Assembly (NCBI GenBank): GCA_027489295.1
Contig: JAIYAA010000215.1
Location: forward strand, 1 to 21,374
Direction of reading: 5' to 3'
Source of the DNA: Sphingomonadales bacterium
GTDB taxonomy: Bacteria > Pseudomonadota > Alphaproteobacteria > Sphingomonadales > Sphingomonadaceae
Length of the DNA: 21,374 nt
Positions 1 to 8,336 of this stretch are shown here, in pieces. The first letter of the stretch is position 1. Each line of letters begins with the position of its first letter. The translations under genes were made by a program, and so were the position numbers. The notes beneath the pieces were generated by a model, which was given only the letters and a program-made list of their open reading frames with translations, was not told the origin of the DNA and did no database searches.

Positions 1-2669
1 CCCATCAGGAAGCGGCGGCCGAACTTCTCGAACCGGCCCTGCAGCGCGCGATCGCCATAATAGGTCTCGAACGGTTCGTCGGTCAGGTTGTTCGCCTGGA
101 ACATCAGCTTCACGCCGCGCAGCTTCGAATCCCAGGGGAATTCGTAGCTGGTGTAGAAGTCCAGCACCGTTTCGGGCGCATTGAACAGGATGCGGTCGGT
201 GTCGCCCAGCTCGGTGACATAGGCGGAGCGATAGCGGCCCGCGATGCGCGCCTCGAAGCCCCATTTGTTGAAGTAGAGCGAGGCATTGCCGACATGCTTC
301 GACAGGCCCGGCAGCGGCGTCGCGCCCAGCGCATTGTCCGCCTCCGTCACCGTGATGTCGCTGTCGGTATAGCTGTAGTTGAGGTTCACGCCGAAGCCGT
401 CGAAGGGCGCGGGCAGGAAGGTGAACGCCTTCTGCAGCCCGACCTCGACCCCCTTGATCGTGCCGCCATTGCCGTTGACCGGCTGGGTGAAGGCAACGGT
501 GCGCGGAATGCCGTTCGCATCGGGCAGGGTACGCTCGGTCACCTGGCGGGTGATGTAGGTGCCCAGGTCCTTGTAGAAGCCGGAAATGGTGAGCGCGCTG
601 TCGCGATCGAAATACCATTCGACCGTGGCATCGAGCTGCTTGGCGCGGAACGGCTCGAGCAGCGGGTTGCCGCCGCTGGCGTTCGGCGTGCCGAAGTCGA
701 ACAGGCCCGAGCCGGCGTTGAGATCGTCGAGCGGCGGCCGCGCGATCGCCTCGCTCGCCGCGAAGCGGATCTGCAGCTTGCTGGTCGGCTTGAAGGTGAG
801 GTTGAGGCTGGGCAGCCAGTCATAGAAGTCGTTGCGGACGCGGATCGGCGTGACGACGGTGGCGCTGGCATTCTGCGAGAGTGCGGTGCTGCGCGAATCC
901 GTTTCGGTGCGCACGACGCGCAGGCCGACATTGCCGGTGAACGGCACGCCGAACAGTGCCCCGTCCAGATCCACCTGGCCATAGAGTGCCGAGGTCTTCT
1001 CCTCGACGCGCCACGAACTGGTGCTGTCGAAGATGCTTTCCTGCGGGTTGATCCGGCCGAACAGGCGCTCGACGGTGCGGTAGATGTCGATCGACTGGAT
1101 CGCCGGCAGCCCGGCAAACTCGCCCTTGAAGCGATAGGTGCCGTTGATCAGCGACGGATCGAGCACCGTGCGGTTGGCCGCCGCGATGTCGCCGAACTGC
1201 GACATCGCCTTGTAGGTCTTGGTACGCTCGGTGTGGCGCACGCCGAAGCGGATCGCCGCAAGCGGCCCTGCGCCGATCTCGCGCTGGATGTCGCCGGTCA
1301 GCGTCAGCAGATCGTCCTTGATCCGCGCGGCACCGCCATTGGGGATCTGGAAGCGCGCGACGCGGAACAGCGAGGGATCGGTGAGGCTCGTGTTGAACGA
1401 CATCACCGGGACGCTGTCATTGCCCGAGCGGAAGGTGGCGCTGGGGCGGAAGTTGAACGGATCGGTCTGCAGCGTCAGATATTGCTGGTTGCGGGTCGTC
1501 GTGGAGTAGCCGACGTCGCCGCTCAGCTTCCAGCCGTCGGCGGGGCGCCACACCGCATTCATGCCGCCGGCGTAGAGATCGTCCTTGAAGAAGAAGTTCT
1601 CGTTCACACCGTTGATGGTCTGGCCATAGTCCTGCACGCCGGTGATAGTGGCGCCGGTGACATAGCCGTTGCGGGTGGTCACGCCGGTGATGTTGTTGCC
1701 GAAAGCGAGGCTGCCGACGCGGAAGCCGCGCTGCGTCTCCTCGAACGAGACATGGCTGTAGAGGAAGTCGCCGTTGAGCTCGAGCCGGTCGCTCGGGCGC
1801 CACTGGACGGCCGCGACCGCGCCGTGGCGGATGTCGTCGCCGCCGCGCTCGAGCGCTTCATAGCCATAGGGAATGTCGTCCTGCGCCGCGCCGCCATGGC
1901 CGGGCGCACCGCTGCCGTTGCCGTCGAGGTCGGCAAAGCTGTTCTGATAGCGGAAGATGTTGGTGCGGACCGTCGCCACCGACTGGCGCCGGCCCGAATA
2001 GCCGACGGCAAGGCCCAGCGTGTCGTCGAGCAGTTGGGTGACCACCGAGGCGCTGGCGATATATCCCCAGGGCGACGTGTCGGTCACGTCCTTGGCGAGA
2101 TCGCTGTAGATCGCGCGCGCGTTCAGCGCGATCTTGGTTTCCTTATAGTCCAGCGGGCGCACCGTCTTCAGGTCGACCTGGCCGGCGAGCCCGCCTTCGA
2201 CCTGCGATCCGGTCGGCGTTTTGTACACCGATGCGCCGGTGAGGAGCTCGGCGGGGAACTGTTCGTAGCGGATGTTGCGGCTGCCTTCGGCCGAGGCGAT
2301 CTCGCGGCCGTTGAGCAGCGTGTTGACCAGGTTCGGCCCCATGCCGCGGATCGAGATCTGCGTGCCGTTGCCGCGATCGCGATTGGTGGCGAGACCGGGC
2401 AGGCGCGCGAGCGATTCGGCAATCGACGCCTCGGGCAGCTTGCCGAGATCCTCGGCGGCGAGTTCTTCCACCACGCGGTCGGCATTCCGCTTTGCCGCCA
2501 GCGAGGTGCGCAGTGACTGGCGATAGCCCGTGACGATGATGTCGTTCGGCTGCGTGTCATCCTGCGGGGCCGCGGTCGCGCTCTCGGCGGCTGCCTGTTC
2601 CTGCGCGAGGGCAGGGGTCGCGATCGCCGCCATGCTCACCGCAGCGAGCGCCAAGAATTTTGATTTCAC
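1..2669 (-). CDS. TonB-dependent receptor (Caulobacter/Xanthomonas type), 3' end cut by window edge
   Basis: Outer-membrane active transporter, probably for plant-polysaccharide oligosaccharides, powered by TonB-ExbBD. The frame is open from GTG 2669 to the window edge: 889 codons, ending in a typical terminal strand (EKFGRRFLMG), so only a few residues and the stop are missing. A Sec signal peptide covers residues 1-22 (cleavage after PALA). The TonB box is DIIVTG at 43-48. The plug follows, with LGKLPEASIAESLARLPG and SIRGMGPNLVNTLLNGRE, typical of the TIGR01782-like family. The rest is a beta-barrel rich in aromatic strands. GTG is chosen because GGAGG lies 6 bases upstream and because the next ATG (2633) would remove the signal peptide. 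It follows the GH2 gene on the same strand, with its own apparent promoter in the 114-base gap. Substrate is inferred from context only. Confidence 0.93.
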   Translation of the reverse strand, partial: MKSKFLALAAVSMAAIATPALAQEQAAAESATAAPQDDTQPNDIIVTGYRQSLRTSLAAKRNADRVVEELAAEDLGKLPEASIAESLARLPGLATNRDRGNGTQISIRGMGPNLVNTLLNGREIASAEGSRNIRYEQFPAELLTGASVYKTPTGSQVEGGLAGQVDLKTVRPLDYKETKIALNARAIYSDLAKDVTDTSPWGYIASASVVTQLLDDTLGLAVGYSGRRQSVATVRTNIFRYQNSFADLDGNGSGAPGHGGAAQDDIPYGYEALERGGDDIRHGAVAAVQWRPSDRLELNGDFLYSHVSFEETQRGFRVGSLAFGNNITGVTTRNGYVTGATITGVQDYGQTINGVNENFFFKDDLYAGGMNAVWRPADGWKLSGDVGYSTTTRNQQYLTLQTDPFNFRPSATFRSGNDSVPVMSFNTSLTDPSLFRVARFQIPNGGAARIKDDLLTLTGDIQREIGAGPLAAIRFGVRHTERTKTYKAMSQFGDIAAANRTVLDPSLINGTYRFKGEFAGLPAIQSIDIYRTVERLFGRINPQESIFDSTSSWRVEEKTSALYGQVDLDGALFGVPFTGNVGLRVVRTETDSRSTALSQNASATVVTPIRVRNDFYDWLPSLNLTFKPTSKLQIRFAASEAIARPPLDDLNAGSGLFDFGTPNASGGNPLLEPFRAKQLDATVEWYFDRDSALTISGFYKDLGTYITRQVTERTLPDANGIPRTVAFTQPVNGNGGTIKGVEVGLQKAFTFLPAPFDGFGVNLNYSYTDSDITVTEADNALGATPLPGLSKHVGNASLYFNKWGFEARIAGRYRSAYVTELGDTDRILFNAPETVLDFYTSYEFPWDSKLRGVKLMFQANNLTDEPFETYYGDRALQGRFEKFGRRFLM

Positions 2670-2690
2670 GCTTATCCTCCCCGTCACACC

Positions 2691-2713
2691 CGGGCGGCAT
2701 TACGGGCCGCCCG
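2691..2713 (-). other. Stem-loop in the leader of the first TBDR
   Basis: A 7-base inverted repeat, CGGGCGG and CCGCCCG, separated by 9 bases, lies between the proposed -10 element and the ribosome binding site. No T-run follows it, so it is not a standard terminator. It could stabilise the mRNA or bind a regulator. The repeat is seen directly; any role is inference. Confidence 0.4.
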
Positions 2714-2716
2714 ATG

Positions 2717-2745
2717 ATTAATCATACAAATTATTAATGTGACAA
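2717..2745 (-). promoter_or_regulatory. Probable promoter of the first TBDR, overlapping a perfect 12-base palindrome
   Basis: On the minus strand, TTGTCA (2745-2740) is followed after 17 bases by ATTAAT (2722-2717), a fair sigma-70-like pair in an AT-rich island inside GC-rich DNA. The -10 lies inside the perfect palindrome ATGATTAATCAT (2714-2725), preceded by TTGT, which resembles one half of GntR/FadR-type operators. Binding there would block the promoter. The sequence match is direct; the regulator class is a guess. Confidence 0.42.
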
Positions 2746-2783
2746 AAATGTAATGTCCAGAGAGGTTCGGAAATTTGCGGCGG

Positions 2784-5270
2784 TCAGCTGCGCCGGGGCA
2801 GCAGCTGGATCACACCTCCCGTCAGGCCGTCCGCGGTCGCACGGATGCGGAGCGGGGCGGCACTGGTGCCGATCCGCACGATCGCCTGGGCAAGTCCGGC
2901 AAAGGCACGGCGCTCGCTCGCCGCGTCGGCCTCCAGGCTGGTCGGATCGCCATTGCCGACTCCGATGACCTTGCCGTCGCCTTCGACGTGGAAGCGGATC
3001 CGGTTCGCGGCGTCAGGCACCGCACGGCCCCTGGCATCCAGCACTTCGGCGCGCACCATCACCACGTCGCGTCCGCTGGCCACCGGCGTGCGGCGGTCGC
3101 AGCTGAGCTCGATCGCGGCGGCCGGGCCTGCGGTTTCGCGTACGTCGCGCGCGGTGCGCTTGCCGCGGTCATAGCCGCGGGCCTCCAGCCTGCCCGGTGC
3201 ATAGGGCACGCTCCACGCCAGATGGCGATTGCGCGGCATCGGCTTGCGCCCGAGCGAGCGGCCGTTGAGCAGCAGCTCCACCTCGGCACAGTTGCCGTGC
3301 ACCCACACCTCGATTGGCTGGCCCTCGCGGCCCGGCCACGTCCAGTGCGGCAGCAGATGCACCATCGGCTGATCTGGGCGCCACCAGGCGCGGTAATAAT
3401 AGTAGTTGTCCTTGGGGAAACCGCAGGTGTCCAGAACGCCGAAATAGCTCGAGATGCTCGGGAATTCCGCATAGGGCGTGGGTTCGCCGCGATAGTCGAA
3501 GCCGGTCCAGATGAAGCCGCCGGCAATGTCGGGCCGGGTGGCGGCGATCGTCCACCATTCCTCCGCGGTGGAAGCCCACCAGGGATGTTCGGTATCATAG
3601 GCGCGGACCACGTGTTTCGCCGCGTCATTGGCATAGGCGCCGCGGGTGGAGACGGTGCTGCCGGTCTCCGAACCATAGACCGGCACGCTCGGATGCTGTG
3701 CCTTGAAGCCGGGGATCTTGTCCGTGCGGTAGTTGAAGCCGACCACGTCGACCACCTTCGCCGCGCCGGCGTCCCAGCTGTTGTCGAACGCGAAGGTCGT
3801 CGGGCGGGTGGGGTCGAGGGTGCGCACCAGATCCTGCATGACCTGGGTAACGCGGGCACCGCGTGCGGTTCCCTGTTGCGGTTCCTCGTTCCCCAGCGAC
3901 CAGGCGATGATGCAGGGATGGTTGCGGTCGCGCCGCAGGATCCGCGCCAGCTCGTCCATCGCGGCGGGATCGCTGCTGTTGCGGCGCGCCTCGACGATCA
4001 TCAGCATGCCCTTGGCATCGCAAAGGTCGAGCAGCGCCGTGGCGGGCGGATTGTGCGCGCTGCGCCAGGCGTTGGAGCCCATGCTCTGCAGCTGATCGAT
4101 CCGCCACGCATGCAGCGCGTCCGGAATGCCGGTGCCGACGCCGGCATGGTCCTGGTGGTTGCAGGTGCCGAGCAGCTTCACCGGGCGCTCGTTGAGCAGG
4201 AAGCCGCGTGCCGCGTCGAACCGGACCGTCCGGATGCCGAAGGGCGTCTCGTAGCGATCGATCACCCGGCCCCCGGCGACCAGCTCCGATCGCAGGCGAT
4301 AGAGGCGCGGCGTGTCCACCGACCAGAGTTGCGGTGCCGAAATGCGGCCCTGCGCGCGGTGGTCGATCGTGGCGCCCGCGGGCACGGTGACCGGCGCGTC
4401 GGCCAGGGTGGCGACGATCTTGCCGTCGGGGCCTAGGATCTGCTGGCGGACGAGCAGTTCGGCCGGCATCTTGCCGCTGTTGCGCAGTTCCAGCTCGATC
4501 TCCGCGGCGGCGCCCTGCGGGTCGAGCGTCGTGCGCACGACGCTGCCCCAGCGGGGCACATGGACGGGCGCGGCGCGCACCAGATCGACATGGCGATAGA
4601 TGCCGGCGCCTTCGTAGAACCAGCCCTCGCCCAGCGATGCATCGACGCGCACCGCGATGACATTGGCGCCGCCGTCATAATCGAGGAAGTCGCCGATCGG
4701 CACCGAGAAGGGCGCATAGCCGCTCTCGTTGCGGCCGGCGACATAGCCGTTCACGAACACGGTGCAGTCGCGGAATACGCCGTCGAATTCCAGCCACAGC
4801 ACCCGGTCGCGGTCGGCGGCGGTCACCTGGATCGGCGTGCGATACCAGCCGACGCTGTTCTCCGGAAAGTCTCGGCCGATTGCCTTGAAGCCGTGTGCGG
4901 CGGCAGCGTCCTCTTCGTCCTTCTTGGCCGGCTTGGCCGGCTTGGCGAAGGGCAGGGCGACAGCCCAGTCATGCGGGACCATCACCGCCTCCCAGCCGCG
5001 ATCGTCGAAGGCGGGCGCGCTGGCCTCCGCCGTCACCCCGGCCTTGGCATAGGTGCGCTGGTGACGTCCGAAGCCGAAATCCTTCTCGATGTCGGTCGCA
5101 TGGCCGAGGTGGAAGCGCCAGTCGGCCAGACGATCGACGCGGCGCGGCGAGTCCGCCGCGTCGCCTGCCGACAGGGTGGTGGCGGCACGCGCGGCGCCGC
5201 CGACGACCGGCAGGCCCGCGGCCCCGGCAAGGCTGCCCAGAACGATGGCGTCGCGGCGAGAAATCTGCAC
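2784..5270 (-). CDS. galA: Tat-exported glycoside hydrolase family 2 beta-galactosidase (GalA-like)
   Basis: 828 residues. Hydrolyses terminal beta-galactosides, probably galactan or arabinogalactan side chains of pectin, in the periplasm. The start is GTG 5270, because GGGAG lies 7 bases upstream and the protein then opens with a Tat signal (SRRDAIVLG, R5-R6, cleavage near ARA 29). Residues about 45-230 form the sugar-binding jelly roll, 240-350 the Ig-like domain, 350-640 the TIM barrel, 640-710 a DUF4982-like domain, and 715-828 a C-terminal Ig-like domain. By family precedent the acid/base is E462 (WSLGNE) and the nucleophile E535 (YGSETG). The segment after MIVEARRN is shorter than in classical LacZ, as I recall for sphingomonad GalA proteins. 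A Lys/Pro/Asp-rich insert lies at 109-121. An in-frame ATG at 5507 would bury the signal and is rejected. The family is sure; the symbol is from memory of similar annotations. Confidence 0.93.
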   Translation of the reverse strand: MQISRRDAIVLGSLAGAAGLPVVGGAARAATTLSAGDAADSPRRVDRLADWRFHLGHATDIEKDFGFGRHQRTYAKAGVTAEASAPAFDDRGWEAVMVPHDWAVALPFAKPAKPAKKDEEDAAAAHGFKAIGRDFPENSVGWYRTPIQVTAADRDRVLWLEFDGVFRDCTVFVNGYVAGRNESGYAPFSVPIGDFLDYDGGANVIAVRVDASLGEGWFYEGAGIYRHVDLVRAAPVHVPRWGSVVRTTLDPQGAAAEIELELRNSGKMPAELLVRQQILGPDGKIVATLADAPVTVPAGATIDHRAQGRISAPQLWSVDTPRLYRLRSELVAGGRVIDRYETPFGIRTVRFDAARGFLLNERPVKLLGTCNHQDHAGVGTGIPDALHAWRIDQLQSMGSNAWRSAHNPPATALLDLCDAKGMLMIVEARRNSSDPAAMDELARILRRDRNHPCIIAWSLGNEEPQQGTARGARVTQVMQDLVRTLDPTRPTTFAFDNSWDAGAAKVVDVVGFNYRTDKIPGFKAQHPSVPVYGSETGSTVSTRGAYANDAAKHVVRAYDTEHPWWASTAEEWWTIAATRPDIAGGFIWTGFDYRGEPTPYAEFPSISSYFGVLDTCGFPKDNYYYYRAWWRPDQPMVHLLPHWTWPGREGQPIEVWVHGNCAEVELLLNGRSLGRKPMPRNRHLAWSVPYAPGRLEARGYDRGKRTARDVRETAGPAAAIELSCDRRTPVASGRDVVMVRAEVLDARGRAVPDAANRIRFHVEGDGKVIGVGNGDPTSLEADAASERRAFAGLAQAIVRIGTSAAPLRIRATADGLTGGVIQLLPRRS

Positions 5271-5730
5271 GTTCACTCTCCCGGTTGGAGGAGATGCCTG
5301 CCCGGTCCGGGCAGCATCTTCGCTTCGAATGGCCCACATGGGGCGAATGGCGCGTGGTGGGGTAGCAACCGACGGTCCGCCCTGCAGCGGAGACCGTATG
5401 TCGACAGCGCGCTGGCAGCACCGGACCTTTGTCGCGGACAATGATCGGCGGCTGCCGCCGTCGCCGTGAATGGCGAAACGCTCCTCCTCACGCGTGGCGC
5501 CAACCATGGCGACACATTTATAAGATAAGTATGGTTATCGAAGTTGCCGGGACAGTTCAAGCGCTTCGAGGCCGATCGTCGGGAGAATCGCTGCCAACGG
5601 CGTGGCGCGCCCGAACGGCTGCGGCCGGGTCTGCCATGGCAGACGCGCGGCGGGACAATGCATGGGAAGGGATCGATAAAACGATCCCGGATAGGGGACG
5701 GGGGCAGCGCCCGCCGTCCCCGTGCTTTGC
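5271..5730 (-). other. 460-base intergenic region between the lyase and galactosidase genes
   Basis: No convincing gene. Besides the tandem hairpins after the lyase gene (5669-5721), it holds the perfect palindrome CTGCCATGGCAG (5631-5642). It also holds an AT-rich stretch (about 5514-5538) suited to a promoter for the galactosidase gene: minus-strand TTGAAC at 5560-5555 lies upstream, but no good -10 sits at standard spacing. A 7-base inverted repeat with a 1-base centre (5446-5460) lies in what would be the leader. The terminator plus this AT-rich stretch suggest that the galactosidase gene is transcribed separately from the lyase gene. Confidence 0.45.
5669..5721 (-). terminator. Tandem hairpins after the lyase gene
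   Basis: Ten bases past the lyase stop, GGGGACGG pairs perfectly with CCGTCCCC (5694-5721), with a further inner GGGC/GCCC pairing. Five bases later GGGATCG pairs with CGATCCC around a TTTTAT loop (5669-5688). No long T-run follows the first stem; the T-rich part is the loop of the second. A terminator or 3'-end protecting structure is likely. Confidence 0.55.
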
Positions 5731-7611
5731 TCAGCGCACCGCGTCGGGCAGATAATAGCTGGTATGCGGCGGCTGGTTGTAGGACGTGTTCTGCCAGGCG
5801 ATGCCTTCGCGATAGACGCGGTCGTGCATCAATGTGGTGAGCTTGTAGGTGGTCGGATAGGGCGTGGCGAAGATCCGTAGCTTGGTGCTGTCGGCACTCG
5901 GCAGGATCACCTCCTCGCGCCAGTCGCCAAGAATATCCGCCTGCAGCGTGGGCGTGGCCTTGGTCGAGTTGTTCGACTTGGAATCCGCCGCCGTCATCAG
6001 CACGCGGGTGGTCTGGGTGGTCCAATCCCACTTGCTGATCGTCACGTTGTCGAGAAGCTCGCGCAACGTGTCGCCGTCCCAGTAGATCGCGAAATTGGTC
6101 GATCCCGGCTTGGCGGTGTTCGCGATGACCTGCCCGGTGGCGCTGCGCAGCTGGCTGCGCGATGACCAGTTCTCGCTACCACGGTATCGCGGATCGATAT
6201 CGGCGGCGAGGCCGCGGCCATTGTCCGAACTGGCCGTAGCCGACCACAGCACCGCCCCCGTTCGGGCATCGAGCATCGCCGTGCCGATCCCGCCGTTCGA
6301 GCCGGGCGATTCATGCACGCCGAACTTTTCCAGGCCTGGGCGATCCGGATCCAGATCGCCGACGTGCATCGCATCGCCATGCCCGAGCTTCTGGCCGGTC
6401 GAGGAGCGCGCGGACCACAGCGCGGTGCCGTTGTCATCGAGGGCGAGCGAGCCGTAGAGGATCTCGTCGCGTCCGTCGCCGTCGACATCGGCGATGCTCA
6501 GATTATGGTTGCCCTGGCCGGTGGTGGGATTGGCCGCGCTGGTGACGCCGCTGTCGAACAGCCAGCGCTGGGTCAGTTGGCCGTTGCGGAAGTCCCAGGC
6601 GGCGATCGCGGTACGGGTATAATAGCCGCGTGCCATGATGATGCTGGGGCGCTGACCATCGAGATAGGCCGTGGCGGCGAGGAACCGGTCGACCCGGTTG
6701 CCGTAATTGTCGCCCCAGATCGCGTTGATCTGGGCAGGCGTGGGGTTCTGCGTGTCCGGGTGCCGCCCCACGACATAGTTGACGGTGGAGAGCGCCCGGC
6801 CGGTGGTGCCCTGGAAGACGGTCAGGAATTCTGGGCCCGCCAGGACATAGCCATTGGCGTTGCGCCAGTCGGCATTTGCGTCGCCGATCACGCGACCCTG
6901 GCCGTCAACCGTGCCGTCGGCGGTCTTGGCCACCACCTCGGCGCGGCCGTCGCCATCATAGTCGAACACCTGGAACTGGGTGTAGTGTGCGCCGGCGCGA
7001 ATGTTGCGGCCGAGATTGATGCGCCACAGCTTGCGCCCTGCGAGCGTGTAGGCGTCGAGGAAGACGGGTCCCGTCAGGCCGCTCTGGCTGTTGTCCTTGG
7101 CGTTGGTCGGCTCCCATTTGAGCACGATCTCGTACTTCCCATCGCCATCGAGATCGCCGACGCTCGCGTCATTGGCCTCGTAGCTGTAGCTGCTCGAGGT
7201 GCCGTTCGGCCCCGTGACGACGCCGTCTGCAGGCTTGTCGAGCGGGATCACGCCCGCGCCATTGGCCCAGACCGAGGCGGAGAAGGCGCGATCCTGCTCG
7301 ACGCCGTTCGCGATCACCTTGATCGCATAGGTGTCGCTTGCCCCGCCGCCGGTATCGACGAAGTTGGTGGGGCCGGACAGCGGCTGGGCGTTGAGCCGCT
7401 GGCCGTTGCGGTACAGATTGAAGGCCGTGGAGGCGCCGTCGGTGGCAAGGAGGCGCCAGCTCACCAGAACGCCGCCATCGATGGCGGGAACGGCGACGAC
7501 GCCGCGGTCCAGCCGCTCGATCTGCTGTGCGGTGGCGGGCGCGGCGCCGGCCAGCACGGCGGCAAGCGCCGCAGCTGAAATGCCGCAGATAGTCCGTGTC
7601 GAACGTTTCAT
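5731..7611 (-). CDS. Rhamnogalacturonan lyase, polysaccharide lyase family 11
   Basis: 626 residues, normal for PL11 (YesW/YesX family). Cleaves the alternating rhamnose-galacturonate backbone of rhamnogalacturonan I by beta-elimination. A Sec signal covers residues 1-28 (APATA then QQ), so it acts in the periplasm or outside. An N-terminal beta domain (30-120) with LYRNGQRLN precedes an eight-bladed propeller. The propeller carries calcium-site repeats: DLDGDGKYE (153-161), DYDGDGRAE (217-225) and DVDGDGRDE (375-383). Other family segments are EIVLKWEPTNAKDNSQ, ARGYYTRTAIAAWD and LGHGDAMHVGDLDPDRPG. Start ATG 7611 has AGGAGA 8 bases upstream. It starts 61 bases after the PEP-CTERM gene on the same strand and is closed by tandem hairpins, so co-transcription with the two upstream genes is plausible. 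Whether it cuts internally or from the end (YesW versus YesX) cannot be told by reading. Confidence 0.95.
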   Translation of the reverse strand: MKRSTRTICGISAAALAAVLAGAAPATAQQIERLDRGVVAVPAIDGGVLVSWRLLATDGASTAFNLYRNGQRLNAQPLSGPTNFVDTGGGASDTYAIKVIANGVEQDRAFSASVWANGAGVIPLDKPADGVVTGPNGTSSSYSYEANDASVGDLDGDGKYEIVLKWEPTNAKDNSQSGLTGPVFLDAYTLAGRKLWRINLGRNIRAGAHYTQFQVFDYDGDGRAEVVAKTADGTVDGQGRVIGDANADWRNANGYVLAGPEFLTVFQGTTGRALSTVNYVVGRHPDTQNPTPAQINAIWGDNYGNRVDRFLAATAYLDGQRPSIIMARGYYTRTAIAAWDFRNGQLTQRWLFDSGVTSAANPTTGQGNHNLSIADVDGDGRDEILYGSLALDDNGTALWSARSSTGQKLGHGDAMHVGDLDPDRPGLEKFGVHESPGSNGGIGTAMLDARTGAVLWSATASSDNGRGLAADIDPRYRGSENWSSRSQLRSATGQVIANTAKPGSTNFAIYWDGDTLRELLDNVTISKWDWTTQTTRVLMTAADSKSNNSTKATPTLQADILGDWREEVILPSADSTKLRIFATPYPTTYKLTTLMHDRVYREGIAWQNTSYNQPPHTSYYLPDAVR

Positions 7612-7672
7612 GGCATGCTTCTCCTAGGATGTGCGGATCCGATGTCCGCCTTGAAGGGCGAGGGTGGGGCGA

Positions 7673-8293
7673 TCAGGCGAAGCTGCGTGCCGGGCGCGCA
7701 CGGCGCCGCCGCAGCACACCGCCGGATGCGCCGACGCCAATCGCGAGCACGGTCCAGGCCGCCGGCTCCGGCACTGCGGTAAAGCTGATCGCGCCATTGA
7801 ACGCGCGATCGGGAGTCACCCCGCCGAACGCATCCGCACCATAGCCGACCCGGAGCGTCAGCGGTCCGCTCGCCGCCTGCACCGCGCCCGACGCCGTCGC
7901 GCTGTTGGAATAGCGCACCGAGAAGGCACCGCCATCGGTGATGTAGAATCCATGCGTGCCCGCCGACAGCGTAAGGTCGGCAATGTCGAGCAGCGTGGGC
8001 GCGCCTTCGCCGGCCGTGGTCAGTGCATCGAAGGTACCGATCAGCGTCCAGCTGCCGGGATCTGCCAGCGCCCCGCCGATGCCGCCGGCGCGATGATAGA
8101 CCCGATAGTCATAGGTGCCGAACTCCGCGTTCAGATCGAAGGAATGCAGGAGAAACGTCGACGTGCTGGAGAGATCGAACAGGATCCCGTCATTGCCATT
8201 GCCCCCCGCATAGCCCGCAGTCAGTGTCGCCGCGGCCGCCGGGGCCGCGACGAGCATCGCCGCGCCCGTGAGGATCGACAGTGCCTGTATCAT
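7673..8293 (-). CDS. PEP-CTERM (PEPxxW) sorting-signal surface protein
   Basis: 206 residues, function unknown. Residues 1-22 form a Sec signal peptide. The body (23-172) is rich in Gly, Ala, Thr, Ser and beta strands, with no catalytic motif that I recognise. The C-terminus has the exosortase sorting signal: PEPAAW at 175-180, a hydrophobic helix 178-193, then RRRR at 195-198. By family knowledge such proteins are cleaved by exosortase and sent to the surface or matrix, usually with exopolysaccharide; no exosortase gene lies in the window. Start ATG 8293 is set by GGGAG upstream; a longer in-frame reading would bury the signal peptide. It begins 43 bases after the GspC-like gene and ends 61 bases before the lyase gene. 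It may display a carbohydrate-binding or adhesion domain, but this is speculation. Confidence 0.88.
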   Translation of the reverse strand: MIQALSILTGAAMLVAAPAAAATLTAGYAGGNGNDGILFDLSSTSTFLLHSFDLNAEFGTYDYRVYHRAGGIGGALADPGSWTLIGTFDALTTAGEGAPTLLDIADLTLSAGTHGFYITDGGAFSVRYSNSATASGAVQAASGPLTLRVGYGADAFGGVTPDRAFNGAISFTAVPEPAAWTVLAIGVGASGGVLRRRRARPARSFA

Positions 8294-8336
8294 CCATTCT
8301 CTCCCTGTTGATGGTGTGATTGCGCGGCGCCGCGCG

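Noticed and set aside
294..2516. Long plus-strand open frame of 740 codons
   Set aside because: Exactly antisense to the first TBDR; composition rich in Arg, Ala, Val and Glu without domain features, as expected from GC-rich antisense frames.
2775..4436. Plus-strand open frame of 553 codons
   Set aside because: Antisense to the GH2 gene, which has clear catalytic residues and domains.
5271..5507. N-terminal extension of the GH2 protein to ATG 5507
   Set aside because: It would place 79 residues before a clear Tat signal, has no ribosome site, and reads as non-coding composition.
5273..6031. Minus-strand frame of 252 codons crossing the lyase 3' end
   Set aside because: Overlaps the PL11 gene in another frame and crosses its tandem hairpins; no motif.
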